DNA of 10,860 bases, from positions 1 through 10,860 of the forward strand of contig JABEUP010000226.1 of assembly GCA_013044365.1 (NCBI GenBank), written 5' to 3'. This stretch comes from Acidimicrobiaceae bacterium. Lineage in GTDB: Bacteria > Actinomycetota > Acidimicrobiia > Acidimicrobiales > Acidimicrobiaceae. The first letter of the stretch is position 1, and every line of letters begins with the position of its first letter. The notes under the pieces are model-generated. The model saw nothing but the letters and a program-made list of their open reading frames with translations. It did not search any database and was not told where the DNA came from. The position numbers were made by a program, and so were the translations under genes. Below, one piece after another: positions 1 to 6,609 of this stretch.

Positions 1-133
1 AGTTGGCTGCAATCTGGAAATACACGCCCAGGACAACAGAATTGTAAAAGTCACTTCGCCTTTAGACCATGATGTTACCCATGGGATGCTTTGCGTCAAA
101 GGTCGTTTTGGCTTCGAATTCATAAACGGCTGA
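1..133 (+). CDS. C-terminal end of a formate dehydrogenase/NuoG-like iron-sulfur protein (5' end outside window)
   Basis: Reading from position 2, an open frame of 43 codons runs in from the left edge and stops at TGA 131-133. It begins VGCNLEIHAQDNRIVKV and ends with a stretch containing THG, LCVKGRFGF and FING. This matches the end of the [4Fe-4S] domain of Mo/W-bis-MGD enzymes (formate dehydrogenase alpha and NuoG families), where a CxxCxxxC cluster motif is followed some 27 residues later by a fourth cysteine in a CxKGRFG context. The visible Cys in VGC and the Cys in LCVKG would be the third and fourth cluster ligands. In a full-length enzyme the large molybdopterin domain would follow, but here the frame closes at once. 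The gene is therefore either a small stand-alone 2Fe-2S/4Fe-4S electron-transfer subunit, which is known in this family, or a truncated copy. The family assignment is good; the exact role is unknown because the N-terminal part is outside the window. Confidence 0.75.
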   Translation, partial: VGCNLEIHAQDNRIVKVTSPLDHDVTHGMLCVKGRFGFEFING

Positions 134-220
134 GACCGTTTCCTCTTCGATGAAGGAAAGTCATCCTCTCGGCCGCGGAGTTGTAGCATACCTCAGCGAA
201 ACGGGGACCCCTGACTTCAA

Positions 221-244
221 TCCCGGGATCAGTCAAGCCCGGGA
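221..244. terminator. GC-rich perfect hairpin, possible factor-assisted or U-less terminator
   Basis: The arms TCCCGGG (221-227) and CCCGGGA (238-244) are perfectly complementary over 7 bp around a 10-base loop. The hairpin starts 88 bases after the stop of the upstream iron-sulfur protein gene. No run of T follows on either strand, so it is not a classical intrinsic terminator. U-less hairpin terminators have been proposed in actinobacteria, and the position between converging genes fits a bidirectional 3' end. A second short GC palindrome (GGGGACCCC) lies at 203-211. Confidence 0.4.
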
Positions 245-480
245 AAGCCACTAAAATCCAATTGTCGGGTGACCCAAATATTTCCGTGAAACCGCACAAT
301 CTCTTTTGGAGACCAGGAATATCTCCTGCGATGCAAAATAACCACAACGGACAGACAAGTCAGAGGGCCGGTCCTAAGCGGCTCAAAATGAAGTAGTACG
401 AGAACCCGACTAACTCTTAAACTGCAGTGTCCGCCACGGAAATTCCCAAAGCGGACACCAGCAAAAAACTACGACACATA

Positions 481-512
481 CCTGAAATCCGCCTCAAGAA
501 GCGGGCATCAGG
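481..512 (-). terminator. Possible weak terminator downstream of the helicase gene
   Basis: CCTGA (481-485) pairs with TCAGG (508-512), and inside it CCGC (489-492) pairs with GCGG (501-504) around an 8-base loop, with a symmetric 3-base internal loop. The hairpin begins about 24 bases past the helicase stop in the direction of transcription. A run of six T on the transcribed strand (465-470 as A on the + strand) lies about ten bases further on. The stem is interrupted and the T run is displaced, so this is tentative. Confidence 0.3.
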
Positions 513-535
513 CCATCAGACGATTTTGGATTGTC

Positions 536-1996
536 TCAGCGGGCATAAGTCCTTTTGCGAGGTTTCGAGTAAGAGCTTCTCGTGTTTGTCTCGGATCCAA
601 ATTCTCTAACGCTAGAGAAATGATCTCGCCTTTCACGGCTCTTGCTGCCTGACGACTCGTCACGATAGGCTGAGGTTCCGTTCCCGCTTCCCCTGTGAGA
701 GTTGCCTGCAGAGGGAAATGACCGTCCGCCATCGCGGCTGAACCCACGCGAGCTCTTTGAAAAACCGGCCGAACCAGTTCGGGGCCGTGACGGTGCCGAC
801 TTCGGGCGAATCTCGAGCAAGTCATCAAATTCAACTGTCTCGTTGGCTTGGCTTGCCTTCACTAGAAGACTCAAGCGCGAATCACTGGGATCGACGGAAT
901 AAATAGGTGAATCCACCCCAAGAGCCTTTTGGAGGTATTGTACCTCTCTGCCTAAGCGGGGAGTGAGCAAAGTTACAACTACTCCCACGGCACCGGCTCT
1001 GGCAGTTCGTCCAGAACGGTGAATATATGCCTTGTGGTCTTCGGGGAGATCAAAATGCACCACCAAATCCAAACCACTCACATCCAAACCACGTGCGGCT
1101 ACATCGGTAGCTACAAGTACCTTGGTCGAACCCTTGGTGAAACGCTCAAGAACCCGGTTACGTGCTGACTGGCGCAGATCGCCATGCATTGCTGAGGCAC
1201 GGATCCCAAAATCCATCATCATATCTGCGAGATGATCAGCTCCACGCTTGGTCTTGACAAAGATCAATGCCCTATCCGCACCTTGGACTAGGCTTGAGAC
1301 TGCCTCAACTTTTGACCGATCTTCCACGGAAAGAAAGTACTGGGTCATCTTCGGAGCATCAGCTGGCTTGGAAATGACTTCATGTCGAACCGGGTCAGTC
1401 ATATAGCGCTTTATAAGACGGTCGACATCCCCATCCAGAGTCGCGGAGAAAAGCATTGTCTGGCGTTCCGAGTAGGTTTGATCGAGTATCTCTTCGATTT
1501 GAGGCATAAATCCCATATCAGCCATTCGATCAGCTTCATCGAGTACTACTGAAGTTATCCGGGACAATGACAGTGAACGGCGATTTACAAGGTCGATAAG
1601 ACGACCAGGAGTCCCGACTAGGACATCAACTCCACGCTTTAGTGCTTTAATTTGCGTTTCAATGCTTACACCACCATAGGCAACCGAAACTCTGACCTGC
1701 CGGGGACCCGCAACCGAGGCTAGAACATCCTTAACCTGGACTGCCAGCTCTCTGGTAGGAACTATAACTAACGATCTGGGATGCCGTGGCTGCCCCTGCT
1801 CATTTTGTTGGAGCAATGCGATCCCGAACGCCAGGGTCTTACCGGATCCGGTATCGGCCTTACCGCAAATATCTCTACCCAATATGGCGTCTTTAAGTGT
1901 GACGGCTTGGATTGGTAGCGGATCGGTGATCCCTTGGCTGTTCAAACCCGCGATTATACGTTGATCGACGCCAAGAGACGCGAAACTTACTGTCAT
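536..1996 (-). CDS. DEAD-box ATP-dependent RNA helicase (RhlE-like)
   Basis: A 486-residue cytosolic RNA helicase that uses ATP to unwind short RNA duplexes and remodel RNPs; such proteins act in ribosome assembly, mRNA decay and cold adaptation. All core motifs are visible: Q motif with F5 and Q30, motif I ADTGSGKT (47-54), Ia PTREL (80-84), Ib TPGRL (129-133), II DEAD (153-156), III SAT (184-186), V ATDVAARGLDV (296-306) and VI HRSGRTARAG (326-335). RecA-like domain 1 spans about 1-205 and domain 2 about 215-365. Residues about 395-486 form a low-complexity tail rich in Ser, Arg and Gly, typical of RNA-binding tails; there is no DbpA-type RNA-recognition domain. The ATG has AAGGA four bases upstream (TCCTT at 2001-2005 on the + strand), a slightly short spacing. 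It is transcribed alone or by read-through from the malic enzyme gene 219 bp upstream. Family certain; subfamily (RhlE, CsdA/DeaD) not resolved. Confidence 0.95.
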   Translation of the reverse strand: MTVSFASLGVDQRIIAGLNSQGITDPLPIQAVTLKDAILGRDICGKADTGSGKTLAFGIALLQQNEQGQPRHPRSLVIVPTRELAVQVKDVLASVAGPRQVRVSVAYGGVSIETQIKALKRGVDVLVGTPGRLIDLVNRRSLSLSRITSVVLDEADRMADMGFMPQIEEILDQTYSERQTMLFSATLDGDVDRLIKRYMTDPVRHEVISKPADAPKMTQYFLSVEDRSKVEAVSSLVQGADRALIFVKTKRGADHLADMMMDFGIRASAMHGDLRQSARNRVLERFTKGSTKVLVATDVAARGLDVSGLDLVVHFDLPEDHKAYIHRSGRTARAGAVGVVVTLLTPRLGREVQYLQKALGVDSPIYSVDPSDSRLSLLVKASQANETVEFDDLLEIRPKSAPSRPRTGSAGFSKSSRGFSRDGGRSFPSAGNSHRGSGNGTSAYRDESSGSKSRERRDHFSSVREFGSETNTRSSYSKPRKRTYAR

Positions 1997-2064
1997 GATT
2001 TCCTTATTCCATTTGCGCTATCGAAAGCGACTTCTGCGATCTGAGTTCGTCTCTAAGATGACAC

Positions 2065-2093
2065 TTTAAACCGCAGAAAAATAAACGGAACAA
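2065..2093 (-). promoter_or_regulatory. Possible sigma-70-type promoter of the helicase gene
   Basis: On the - strand TTGTTC (2088-2093) and TTTAAA (2065-2070) are separated by exactly 17 bases. The -35 matches TTGACA at 3 of 6 positions and the -10 matches TATAAT at 4 of 6. Transcription would begin near 2057, giving a leader of about 60 bases before the helicase ATG. Spacing is ideal but the matches are modest. Confidence 0.3.
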
Positions 2094-2109
2094 AAGACGA
2101 TCACAGATA

Positions 2110-2124
2110 GCTGCACAGTGCAGC
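2110..2124. repeat. Perfect palindrome, candidate operator or hairpin
   Basis: GCTGCAC (2110-2116), a single central A, then GTGCAGC (2118-2124) form a 15-bp perfect inverted repeat. It sits between the malic enzyme stop and the proposed helicase promoter, five bases from the TTGTATACAA palindrome. As RNA it could form a 6-bp stem with a 3-base loop, but no T run follows, so a protein-binding site is at least as likely as a terminator. Confidence 0.5.
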
Positions 2125-2129
2125 AATAC

Positions 2130-2139
2130 TTGTATACAA
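2130..2139. repeat. Perfect 10-bp palindrome TTGTATACAA
   Basis: TTGTATACAA is fully self-complementary and resembles the AT-rich core of many dimeric-repressor operators. It lies upstream of the proposed helicase promoter, adjacent to the 15-bp palindrome at 2110-2124. It also contains a TATACA hexamer that could act as a -10 element on the - strand. No matching regulator gene is visible nearby. Confidence 0.4.
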
Positions 2140-2157
2140 CTTAGCAGGTCGAACAAT

Positions 2158-2178
2158 AATTCCCGGCACGGGTAAATT
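2158..2178 (-). terminator. Possible terminator downstream of the malic enzyme gene
   Basis: CCCG (2162-2165) pairs with CGGG (2169-2172) around a 3-base loop, and flanking AATT segments (2158-2161 and 2175-2178) can extend the stem with a 2-base bulge. On the transcribed strand an AT-rich stretch containing ATTATTGTT follows. The site is about 37 bases past the malic enzyme stop. The stem is short and the T tract broken, so confidence is low. Confidence 0.35.
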
Positions 2179-2215
2179 GGCAGCCGAATAACCAGAAATA
2201 CGAACGGACGAAAAT

Positions 2216-3628
2216 CTACTCGTTAAGTGAGTGTCTGATAACACCGTCTGCACGTGCTGCATCTGCCACCGCGTTGGCAACGAGAGCTGCCACCGACTTG
2301 TTAAATACCGAGGGGACAATATAACTGGGTACGATTTCGTCCTCAGGTACCGCAGATGCAATCGCATTGGCAGCGGCTAATTTCATTGATTCTGTGATTG
2401 CCATTGCGCCGGCATCAAGAGCGCCCCTAAAGATTCCAGGAAAGCAAAGAACGTTGTTGATCTGATTTGGATAGTCGCTTCTACCTGTAGCTATGATTGC
2501 GGCAACATCTTCGATCTCCTCCGGCATGATTTCCGGGGTTGGATTAGCAAGAGCAAACACAATCGGCTTGCTCCCCATTGCCTTCACGTCTTGTCTGGTG
2601 ATCAAACCAGGGCCAGACACTCCAACGAAGACATCAGCCCCCACCATAGCGTCTGCAACTGAACCTTTCAGGTTGTAGGGGTTGGTATTTTCTCCAAGCC
2701 ATGCTTTGGAACCCTCATCACCATCTCGACCCAAATAAATTGTCCCGCGCCTGTCAGTGACAATCACGTCAGGAACACCAGCATTAGAAAGTATCTTGGC
2801 AATGGCAACACCGGCTGCACCGGCACCCATGATCACAACTCGCAGGTCAGTCATCCGTTTGTCGACCACTTTGAGAGCATTTCTCAAAGCAGCAAGCACA
2901 ACGACTGCCGTACCGTGCTGGTCATCATGGAAAACCGGAATATCAAGCCTGGACCTCAGAGCCTCTTCGACTTCGAAGCATCTGGGTGCTGCGATATCTT
3001 CCAGGTTGATCCCACCGAAAGTTGGCTCAAGACGGGCTATGGTTTCGATCAACTCCTCAGTGGAGTTGACATTGAGGCAAATCGGAAAGCCGTCAATCCC
3101 GGCAAACTCTTTGAATAGCTGCGCTTTGCCTTCCATCACCGGCATGGCCGCGTGGGGACCAATATTTCCCAACCCGAGAACTGCGGTGCCATCGCTCACA
3201 ATCGCAACCGTGTTGGCTTTGATGGTATAGGTATGCACCTGAACCGGCTTATCAACAATTTCCATGCAGACCCGGGCCACGCCTGGAGTGTAGGCCATAG
3301 AAAGATCGTCCCGATTATTTATGGGGTTCTTACCGCGGATCTCGATCTTCCCCCCGAGGTGAAGCCTGAATACTCTGTCCAGCACACTTCGGATATGGAC
3401 ACCTTCAACGGCTTCACACGCTGCTCTAATCTTTATAACATGGTCCGCGTCGGTGGCAAGAACCGTGATATCCCTAATAACCAGATCGTTGTAAACCTCA
3501 ACCAAATCCAGGCCCAATATATTGCCCCCAGCATCTCCTATTGCCGTGGTGAGGCGCCCAAGGGCTCCAGGGCGATGTGAAATCTCCGCCCTGACGGTAA
3601 CCGAATGAGATACGTTAGGTGATGCCAT
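2216..3628 (-). CDS. ACT-domain malic enzyme (malate to pyruvate plus CO2)
   Basis: A 470-residue cytosolic enzyme that oxidatively decarboxylates malate to pyruvate with NAD(P)+. Residues about 10-85 form an ACT domain (RPGALGRLTTAIGDAGGNI), a small-molecule-sensing module often bound to amino acids. The malic N-domain follows from about 95, with the catalytic Tyr in YTPGVA (Y113) and the catalytic Lys in FKEFAG context (K168 in EGKAQ). Metal ligands are E210-D211 in NLEDI and D235-D236 in FHDDQHGT. The NAD(P)-binding domain carries GAGAAG (268-273). The signature SDYPNQINN (384-392) is also present. NAD versus NADP preference cannot be read safely: D292 closes the second strand, but two Arg follow it. 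The start ATG has TAGGAT upstream (AGGA nine bases away, TCCT at 3638-3641 on the + strand). The gene is divergent from the fused 2-oxoacid dehydrogenase E1 across 212 bp. The ACT domain suggests allosteric control; its ligand is unknown. Confidence 0.93.
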   Translation of the reverse strand: MASPNVSHSVTVRAEISHRPGALGRLTTAIGDAGGNILGLDLVEVYNDLVIRDITVLATDADHVIKIRAACEAVEGVHIRSVLDRVFRLHLGGKIEIRGKNPINNRDDLSMAYTPGVARVCMEIVDKPVQVHTYTIKANTVAIVSDGTAVLGLGNIGPHAAMPVMEGKAQLFKEFAGIDGFPICLNVNSTEELIETIARLEPTFGGINLEDIAAPRCFEVEEALRSRLDIPVFHDDQHGTAVVVLAALRNALKVVDKRMTDLRVVIMGAGAAGVAIAKILSNAGVPDVIVTDRRGTIYLGRDGDEGSKAWLGENTNPYNLKGSVADAMVGADVFVGVSGPGLITRQDVKAMGSKPIVFALANPTPEIMPEEIEDVAAIIATGRSDYPNQINNVLCFPGIFRGALDAGAMAITESMKLAAANAIASAVPEDEIVPSYIVPSVFNKSVAALVANAVADAARADGVIRHSLNE

Positions 3629-3676
3629 ATTCGCCGATCCTAGCCGACCTGCCTTAAAAGCTTTGACAGATACTAC

Positions 3677-3754
3677 CTATCTATAAAAGTTGTGCATGTA
3701 AAATCATCTGGGTTATTACAAGCAGTCTATACAGTCTCTTGCTTGAATAGATAG
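3677..3754. repeat. Widely spaced inverted repeat and tandem repeat in the divergent control region
   Basis: In the 212-bp gap between the malic enzyme and E1 genes, CTATCTAT (3677-3684) and ATAGATAG (3747-3754) are exact reverse complements 62 bases apart. Between them CAGTCT occurs twice (3723-3728 and 3732-3737) with a 9-base period. The arrangement suits two regulator half-sites flanking divergent promoters, but the arms are simple-sequence-like (GATA repeats) and could be chance. I could not place convincing -35/-10 pairs for either gene: TTGACA at 3663-3668 has a TATAAA only 13 bases away. Confidence 0.4.
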
Positions 3755-3829
3755 ATCGCAAAGCATCGGAATATTTTAGGTAAAGTAGCCATGATCGAAA
3801 AATCAATGAGACAATTGCTAAGGATCCAT

Positions 3830-3834
3830 AAAGG
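3830..3834 (+). promoter_or_regulatory. Ribosome-binding site that supports the long N-terminus of the fused E1 protein
   Basis: AAAGG is followed by a 6-base spacer and then ATG 3841. This favours the far-upstream start, so the 50-residue basic extension before the conserved domain is probably translated. The next in-frame ATG (codon 61, at 4021) would cut into the conserved domain. Confidence 0.5.
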
Positions 3835-3840
3835 CAAGGC

Positions 3841-5985
3841 ATGTCAATCTTCAGGTGGTCTCGAAGACGTGGGAGAAAGAAGTTGATCCCCCAGCCAGAC
3901 AGTGTGTCTGGCTCACAACCAAAACAGACACCCCAAAGCGACGCCGATCGCCACATAATCGACCTCTCCAACCTGGCGCACCACCATGACCTCGGCCTAT
4001 CTGACAAGGATCTCAGGGAAATGTACGAGATCATGTTAACAAGCCGTCTGGTAGATCAAAAGATATGGAATCTGAACAGAATGGGGAAAGCTCCCTTTTC
4101 CATCTCCAGCAGCGGGCACGAAGCGATCCATGCCGGAATCTCAAAGGCCATTAAGCATGGTGAAGACTGGGTTCTTCCGTATTATCGGGATCTTGGACTC
4201 CTTCTAGGCCTTGGAATGACTCCGTACGAAGCTTTTCTCGGGATTTTCGCCAAAGCCGAAGATCCCAACTCAGGTGGGCGTCAAATGCCAAACCACTGGT
4301 CCCTTCCCCGCGCCCGCGTTGTAACGGGCTCTTCACCAATTGCCACCCAGCTGCCCCACGCAGCCGGCATTGCCTACGGTCTCAAGCTGGACGGCTCTTC
4401 AGAAGTGGTAATTTGCGATTTTGGAGACGGCGCAACATCTAAAGGGGACTTCCATGAAGCCCTCAACTTCGCCGGCATCCACGATTTGCCGGTGATATTC
4501 ATTTGCGAGAATAACGGATATGCGATTTCTGTCCCGCTCGCTATGGAATCCGCGGTAACTGAGCTTTACAAAAAGGCGGCGGCCTACAACATTGAAGGAG
4601 TCCGGGTCGACGGCAACAATCCAATGGCAGTGTACTTAGCCGTCAAGAGTGCGGTGGAAAAAGCGAGGTCAGGAGGAGGAGCGACATTCATTGAGGCTAT
4701 CGCTTACAGATTTGGTCCACACACTTCAGACGATGACGACCAAAGCTACCGCTCCCGGGAAGAGGTCGCTGCAGCCAAAGCAGACGACCCAATAATTAAA
4801 TTTGCCGACTACCTGACTGGTCACGGTGTTGCGTCTGATTTCGAACTATTGCAGCTCAAAGACCAGCTCATAGAATCAATCAACAACCAGGCGTCACTTG
4901 CTCAAGAGGTTCCTGATCCAACTCCGGACTCGGTCGGTACAAATATTTATTCCAAGGTGATCGAGAACACCATTCCAGCTCGGTACGAAAAGCCGTCTCT
5001 CAAATCCTCGCGGACCGGCAATGTGATAGAGGCTTTGAGAAGCACCATGGACTACATTCTGGAAACCGACCCCTCGTCGATTATTTTGGGAGAGGATGTC
5101 GGGCGCAAAGGCGGCGTCTTCAAGGCCACTGAAGGCCTGTGGGCCAAATACCCAAACCGCGTCGTAGACACCCCCCTCGCGGAATCAAGTCTCGTCGGGT
5201 TTGGAATCGGTCTCGCATTTCTCGGCAAACACCCAATCGTGGAGATCCAGTTTGCCGACTTCATCCACTCCGCTTTCGATCAAATCGTTTCGGAAGCATC
5301 CAAGGCATTCTACCGTTCTGATGGAGGATGGAATGTGCCAATGGTCATCCGGACCCCTTGGGGCGGAGGAGTTCACGGGGCTCTTTATCATTCCCAGGCA
5401 ATAGAAGTGCTATTTTCACATATTCCCGGTATCAAAGTTGTGGTGCCCAGCACTCCAAAAGATGTCGTAGGGCTTCTCAACTCCGCACATCTCGATCCTG
5501 ATCCGGTATTGTTCTTAGAGCACAAGAAGGCTTACCGCATGATCTCAGGTCCAATCCCTGAGCCTGGCTTCCAAGTACCGATTGGCCAGGCTGAAATAGT
5601 TAGGCCTGGTAAAGATCTGTCAATCATCACCTATGGATTGCATCGGCACTATGCGCTTTCCGCCGCCGAAGCATTGCAAGATGAGGCTGATATAGAGGTT
5701 GTGGACCTGAGAACAATTTCTCCACTTGACCGCGCCACGATCTTGGACTCCGCTACGAGATGCTCTCGCGTTCTCATAGTCCACGAAGACAACATCTCTT
5801 TTGGCGCTGGGGCCGAGGTTGCGGCTTTGATTTCAGAACATGCGTTCTGGGCTCTAGATGCTCCGGTCAAAAGACTGGCAAGCCCCGACATCCCTCTGCT
5901 CGGATTTTCCTCAGCCATCGAACAGACTCTGATGATCGGGACAGATGAGATAGTTAAAGCGGCAAGGGATCTGCTGGCAATTTAG
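3841..5985 (+). CDS. Fused alpha-beta E1 component of a branched-chain-type 2-oxoacid dehydrogenase
   Basis: A 714-residue thiamine-diphosphate enzyme that decarboxylates a 2-oxoacid and acylates the lipoyl group of an E2 partner. Residues about 52-350 are the alpha half, with the ThDP/Mg motif starting GDG (195-197) and closing at the NN pair 224-225, and the conserved His-containing loop RFGPHTSDDD (291-300). Residues about 390-714 are the beta half, with GEDVG (417-421, E418), TPLAESS (444-450, E448) and HGALYHSQ (512-519). The last motif is the branched-chain E1-beta form rather than the pyruvate form, so 3-methyl-2-oxobutanoate and relatives are the likely substrates. E2 and E3 genes are not in the window. 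The two halves are one continuous frame joined by a linker at about 350-390; such alpha/beta fusions are known in Actinobacteria, Chloroflexi and Deinococcus-Thermus. The first 50 residues are a non-conserved extension starting with a basic run (RRRGRKK). It converges on pyrE with 12 bp between stops. Confidence 0.9.
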   Translation: MSIFRWSRRRGRKKLIPQPDSVSGSQPKQTPQSDADRHIIDLSNLAHHHDLGLSDKDLREMYEIMLTSRLVDQKIWNLNRMGKAPFSISSSGHEAIHAGISKAIKHGEDWVLPYYRDLGLLLGLGMTPYEAFLGIFAKAEDPNSGGRQMPNHWSLPRARVVTGSSPIATQLPHAAGIAYGLKLDGSSEVVICDFGDGATSKGDFHEALNFAGIHDLPVIFICENNGYAISVPLAMESAVTELYKKAAAYNIEGVRVDGNNPMAVYLAVKSAVEKARSGGGATFIEAIAYRFGPHTSDDDDQSYRSREEVAAAKADDPIIKFADYLTGHGVASDFELLQLKDQLIESINNQASLAQEVPDPTPDSVGTNIYSKVIENTIPARYEKPSLKSSRTGNVIEALRSTMDYILETDPSSIILGEDVGRKGGVFKATEGLWAKYPNRVVDTPLAESSLVGFGIGLAFLGKHPIVEIQFADFIHSAFDQIVSEASKAFYRSDGGWNVPMVIRTPWGGGVHGALYHSQAIEVLFSHIPGIKVVVPSTPKDVVGLLNSAHLDPDPVLFLEHKKAYRMISGPIPEPGFQVPIGQAEIVRPGKDLSIITYGLHRHYALSAAEALQDEADIEVVDLRTISPLDRATILDSATRCSRVLIVHEDNISFGAGAEVAALISEHAFWALDAPVKRLASPDIPLLGFSSAIEQTLMIGTDEIVKAARDLLAI

Positions 5986-5997
5986 TCTCGGCTGGCA

Positions 5998-6609
5998 TTA
6001 GAAGGTTAAACCGCCCTCATAGTTGAAACCCAGATCCTCCGCACTGAAAAGTGCGTCGAACGGTACCCCGACCGCTCCCAGAAGGTGCTTGGCGCTTCCT
6101 CCCCTGTCCACTAAAGCAAGCGCCAGGATGACCTCAGCTCCGGATTTGCGCACCTCGGAAACTGCTTCCAGCATCGAAGTACCCCTGGTAACCGCGTCTT
6201 CAGTTATCACCACTTTGTCACTAGGCAGAAGCATTCCTGCAATCCTTCCACCGCCACCGTGGTCTTTCGCCTCTTTTCTTACCGAAAAACTTCGCAGCGG
6301 CTTGCCTAGGGCGGCACTTATCGCCGCAGTGGAGAATGCCACGGGATCAGCCCCCATGGTCAGACCTCCAATTGCGGAGGCTTCTTTAGGAATTGCCCTA
6401 CACATGGCGCTTGCCACCAGAAGCATTCCGTCGGCTGAACACACAGTTTTCTTGGCATCGATGAACCAACTACTCTCGATCCCCGACTTAAGAACAAACT
6501 TTCCCGTAAGTACCGAATGGGAAATTATGTGGTTACGAAGCCTTGAAATCAGCACCTCCTGATCCAGCTTCTGAATATCATCCAAGGTTTTTTGTAATTG
6601 CTCAGACAA
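5998..6609 (-). CDS. pyrE: Orotate phosphoribosyltransferase
   Basis: A 203-residue cytosolic enzyme that joins orotate to PRPP to give OMP and pyrophosphate, the fifth step of UMP synthesis. The flexible catalytic loop is RKEAKDHG followed by GGGRIAG (111-125), and the PRPP-binding motif is VVITEDAVTRGTSM (133-146), the expected form of the type-I phosphoribosyltransferase signature. The length is normal for the family. The start is TTG, supported by GGAGGAGG eight bases upstream and by an 8-bp overlap with the end of purM (TTGTCTGA), which implies translational coupling. It is the last gene of the purF-purM-pyrE run. No terminator is visible before the oppositely transcribed E1 gene 12 bp away, so its mRNA 3' end probably runs antisense into that gene. 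Confidence 0.93.
   Translation of the reverse strand: MSEQLQKTLDDIQKLDQEVLISRLRNHIISHSVLTGKFVLKSGIESSWFIDAKKTVCSADGMLLVASAMCRAIPKEASAIGGLTMGADPVAFSTAAISAALGKPLRSFSVRKEAKDHGGGGRIAGMLLPSDKVVITEDAVTRGTSMLEAVSEVRKSGAEVILALALVDRGGSAKHLLGAVGVPFDALFSAEDLGFNYEGGLTF

Larger units (their letters stand above)
134..535. other. Gene-free stretch between converging genes
   Basis: About 400 bp lie between the stop of the iron-sulfur protein gene (+ strand) and the stop of the helicase gene (- strand). I recognise no protein, tRNA or other RNA gene here. Short open frames on both strands, the longest about 75 codons on the - strand at 120-347, have no family resemblance and no clear ribosome site. The stretch carries a strong GC hairpin at 221-244 and a weaker interrupted hairpin at 481-512. 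It is unusually long for space between two converging 3' ends, so it may hold remnants of a decayed gene. Confidence 0.5.

Noticed and set aside
131..133. TGA as a selenocysteine codon in the formate dehydrogenase-like protein
   Set aside because: The selenocysteine of formate dehydrogenases lies well downstream of the [4Fe-4S] domain, and the frame after this TGA does not resemble the enzyme for more than two codons.
120..347. 75-codon open frame on the - strand
   Set aside because: It overlaps the end of the iron-sulfur protein gene, has no recognisable domain and no clear ribosome site; probably chance.
508..834. 108-codon - strand frame inside the helicase 3' end
   Set aside because: Same strand, different frame, inside a low-complexity coding tail; the helicase frame is certain.
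2757..3230. 157-codon + strand frame antisense to the malic enzyme
   Set aside because: Composition is a mirror of the conserved enzyme codons and no family resemblance is seen.
3663..3687. TTGACA followed by TATAAA upstream of the E1 gene, considered as a promoter
   Set aside because: The spacing is only 13 bases, too short for a sigma-70-type promoter.
3791..3886. 31-codon + strand frame overlapping the E1 start, considered as a leader peptide
   Set aside because: No Shine-Dalgarno and no run of branched-chain codons; it fits no attenuation pattern.
6023..6562. 179-codon + strand frame antisense to pyrE
   Set aside because: pyrE is clearly identified by its PRPP motif on the other strand; this frame shows no domain.
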